DNA from: Chondrilla cf. caribensis
Lineage: Eukaryota; Porifera; Demospongiae; Chondrillida; Chondrillidae
DNA length: 64,000 nt
Reading direction: 5' to 3'
NCBI GenBank assembly: GCA_964020155.1
Contig: OZ026564.1
Coordinates: 3,216,223-3,280,222, forward strand
In this document: piece by piece, positions 54,128 to 64,000 of the stretch
Layout of the letters: each line of letters opens with the position of its first letter
Position numbering within the stretch: position 1 is the stretch's first letter
Made by a program: the position numbers and the translations under genes
Notes under the pieces: model-generated
Database searches by the model: none
What the model saw: only the letters and a program-made list of their open reading frames with translations
Told to the model about the DNA's origin: nothing

Positions 54128-54288
54128 TGTACTATAGTGTTTCCTTCATACGATCGCGAATCAGTACAAGTGTGTTACAAGTCGATAACATTCGACAGCC
54201 ATTTTGTTCCAATAACGATATTCATATCTCCATGGCGTCCGTACGTCCGCACACCCTTCGGACCTGGAGTGTTCGCTGCGGATGAAAG
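54128..54288. promoter_or_regulatory. Divergent promoter between PEAK1-like and LRRC71-like genes
   Basis: Only 161 bp separate the two start codons, so the promoter and both 5' UTRs must overlap. It contains CAGCCATTTTGTT, which resembles a YY1-type site. No TATA box seen. Confidence 0.5.
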
Positions 54289-61320
<7,032 letters not shown>

Positions 61321-62025
61321 AATCACCGATATTCGGTATAATAATGTACTTAGATTGTATCATAGTCCTTCATGTGAATAATCATTATCCTTAGTCATTT
61401 TACGTTTTTGTGCGAACGTTTGCGTTTGGGAAAGCCCCACAAAGGGGATTCCCCGATGTCAAATAGCTATCGTCCAATGAAATCTGCTCAGTATGTTTGG
61501 GCATCCTAGGCTGAGTTCACTCTCCACGTGGTGACCAGATGATCTTCTACAAACGAAATAACCACAAAATTAGCCACCGGAGTCACAAGGCTCCGTCACA
61601 GAGGCTTGACAGTACAGCTGATGAAGGTAAACGCATACATTGAACGGTTGTACGCAAACTGCCTGCCAAGCTTGGACATCCGCTAATATACGTACATAAT
61701 AACTAGCTCGCACATACATAGATATACGGTTTCGCTTACAATTATTATCGTATGTTACAGTACGTACTAATGGAATCATACCTCCAGGAATGCTGAAATG
61801 GATATTGAATTCCACTCCATTAGACAATCTACTTAACATTAAATGATCAGTATTCCAATCGAGACTGTAGACTGTATATTATGCCGTGCATGTACTATAT
61901 ACAATGACAGAAGAATCTCATGGTATAATATGTGAAAAATGAGACCTGCTCACAATGCATGTGGTGTTATTTTTGAGGTAGTTTATTTTCAATACTTATA
62001 TTTTTTACAAGACTTGTATACGTAC
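61321..62025. other. Spacer between LRRC71-like and TAPT1 genes
   Basis: No supported exon. An upstream first exon of TAPT1 may hide here; I could not identify one. In-frame ATG 61939 would extend TAPT1 by 29 residues. Confidence 0.4.
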
Positions 62026-62478
62026 ATGGCTAGAAGTGGTCCAAATAGTGTGATAGTCTTCATTTGTGACCGGGTTGTCCATCAACTCCCATTAGACGTT
62101 GGGCTATGGAGGTACCTGAAGAGCGAGGTAACAGGAGGGTACGTGGTTGAAGAAGAAGAGGAGACAACTAGAAGCGAACGACAGAAGAGAATGGACACTT
62201 TCATCCAAGCACCCAAACAGCTTGAAAAGGTAAAAATGTGACAGTCCTATCCGATGGATTTTGTTAGCTGGGTGTTTGGCTGAACTGTGGTGGATCCAGG
62301 ATTTCTAAAGGAGGGTTCAATACAGCTGGTATATTACACAATTTTTGTGATGGTTGTTCTGTTACTGTGTGATGTGTTTTGTAGTCATTACTGAAAGGGG
62401 AGGGGATATACTGTGATACGAGTGAAACTTGCTGGTTCCATGATTGTTACACTGCACTTTGGATGGAGGGTCTCCGGG

Positions 62479-62531
<53 letters not shown>

Positions 62532-63782
62532 AGGTCCTACATGTATATACCTCTTGTGCCGAGTACCCCCTAATTCAGCCCACCTGGATGACGTGAACAT
62601 CTATCACACAGATGTATGTACCTTTATACAATTTCCATGTGAAGTGCCCTTGATGGACTGGATTTAGCATGACTTCACATGTTGTTTTCTTCTTTCCTTC
62701 CAGTTATTCTTCTATGGATTCTTAATGTGTTGTAATGCGTTTTTGTTTGTGTACACATTTCTCCCCATTCGGCTTGCTGTTGGACTCTTTCAACTTCTGC
62801 TATGTTGTAAATTTCCTCTGAGACAACCTTCTTATGTGTGTGATGTACTAAAAGGTGAGACTGTGTGCATGTGTGTGTGTGTGTGTATGTGTGTGTGTGT
62901 GTACATGCGTGTGTGTGGGTGTATGGGTGTGGGTGTGTACATGTGTATGTGTACATGTGTATGTGTTTGTGTGTTTGTTTGTGTGTTTCTGTGTACAAGT
63001 TTGAGTGAGTGCCCTATTGCCTAGTGTAAGGTCTGATGTGTGTTGATACGTGGGTATATTGATGTATTTTGTAAAAATACATCAATACTTCATCGTAACG
63101 ATCAATGTGAGAAGAAAATCATCCTCACTCAGTTTTTTCCTTCTACGTTCTATGAATGGTCTTCTCCTTTGTTTCATAATGTCGTTTAACGTGTTGATGG
63201 TTTACTTCATGTTGTTTTTGTTATTGTAGTAGAAATGGTGTGTTCGATGAACTATGACCTGCATCCCATAAGTGCTCAATAATTGAATTGATAGTGTCAA
63301 TCTTCACTCAATTTCATACTTGAATATCGCCATGACAACAGAGGCATTGTTTTCATGCAAGGATTCATTGTTCACGTAATTATGATTGGGATAATCGCCC
63401 GAACTCGTTAGTCTCTCAACTTTTTCCTTCAATGAATCGCGACAGATTCATGAGAATTCACTGTAAGACCATTACTCACATCCCAGGTATGTGGTTTTCT
63501 CTCCCTCTCCAGGCATTCTTCTCATCACTGGGACATTTGTTATACAGCACATTGATACGTCGGTCGTCTACCATCTCGTCCGAGGACAGTCTGTGCTGAA
63601 GCTATATGTGATCTTCAACATGTTGGACGTGTTTGAACGTCTACTGACTTCTGTGGGGAAAGACACACTAGACTCACTGTACTGGCTGGCAGTTGAGAAG
63701 TTTTGCCACACAGAGGAAAGGAGGAGAAATGGTCACTTTTTGTCTCTCTGTGTTCGCTTCATCATGGCTAATGCTTACATTG
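62026..63782 (+). CDS. TAPT1: TAPT1-family membrane protein, 5' part
   Basis: Transmembrane anterior-posterior transformation protein 1, an ER/centrosome-associated multi-pass protein linked to cilia and trafficking in vertebrates. Exons seen: 62026-62229, 62704-62854 and 63513-63782, in phase. The window ends inside the next intron, so the C-terminal half is missing. Diagnostic stretches: WRYLKSEVTGGYVVE, ERQKRMDTFIQAPKQLEK, a TM in LFVYTFLPIRLAVGLFQLL, SYVCDVLKG, then HLVRGQSVLKLYVIFNMLDV and ERLLTSVGKDTLDSLYW. ATG 62026 is the nearest start. Vertebrate proteins have about 100 more N-terminal residues, so an upstream exon is possible. Same orientation as the LRRC71-like gene, 0.7 kb downstream. 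Confidence 0.85.
62480..62528. repeat. (GT)n microsatellite
   Basis: In TAPT1 intron 1. Confidence 0.85.
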
Positions 63783-63799
63783 GTATCCTTTACACACTG

Positions 63800-63960
63800 G
63801 CATAGGCTGTGCCCTTATGGTACCCATTCCTCACCTGGTACCTATGTACCTGTGTTCCTGCATTCCTCACCTGGTACCTATGTACCTGTGTTCCTGCATT
63901 CCTCACCCAATAACCATGTTCCTGTGCCCCTATGTTCCCAATTTCTCTCCTAAAACCCAT
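63800..63960. repeat. Minisatellite at the window end
   Basis: Units of about 40 bp containing CCTATGTACCTGTGTTCCTGCATTCCTCACC, at least three, diverging towards the end. In a TAPT1 intron. Confidence 0.75.
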
Positions 63961-64000
63961 GCACCTATGTACCTATGTTCCCAATTCCTCACCCAATACA

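Overview
The window is nuclear DNA from an animal. Genes are split by canonical GT-AG introns, their products are metazoan (AP-3 sigma, a PEAK1/PRAG1-type pseudokinase, TAPT1, an LRRC71-like protein, collagen-like and Ig/FN3 surface proteins), and (CA)n/(GT)n and GTAC-rich microsatellites are everywhere. Short intergenic spacers, head-to-head gene pairs and the collagen-like protein with a Cys-rich tail suggest a sponge, probably a demosponge. That is inference, not proof.

Region 1 (1-3.4 kb, + strand) is a tandem array of one intact small Cys-rich two-TM protein gene and three copies at different stages of decay. Region 2 (4-5.7 kb, - strand) holds two Ig-domain exons broken by stops and a frameshift. 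Region 3 (6.7-21.8 kb, - strand) is a triplicated gene for secreted proteins with two FN3 domains and a C-terminus that looks like a GPI signal. Copies 2 and 3 can be spliced on paper into unbroken reading frames of 358 and 361 aa. Copy 1 has a 35-bp deletion in exon 6. Intron 1 of copy 3 carries a Tc1/mariner relic and a 961-bp element with 9-bp target duplications and a captured helicase fragment.

Region 4 (24.4-63.8 kb) is a gene-dense housekeeping block: pyruvate kinase (-) divergent from AP-3 sigma (+), a collagen-like gene (-) divergent from a VWA protein (+), and PEAK1-like (-) divergent from LRRC71-like (+), followed by the 5' part of TAPT1 (+), which runs off the window. For these multi-exon genes (TAPT1 as far as it goes) I built exon models by hand; donor/acceptor phases and codon counts close exactly, which is the main support. 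Introns are loaded with MITEs of at least three families, minisatellites and microsatellites. Several introns begin directly with a (GT)n tract.

No rRNA, tRNA or CRISPR was recognised. All gene names rest on recognition of protein motifs by eye; no database search was possible.
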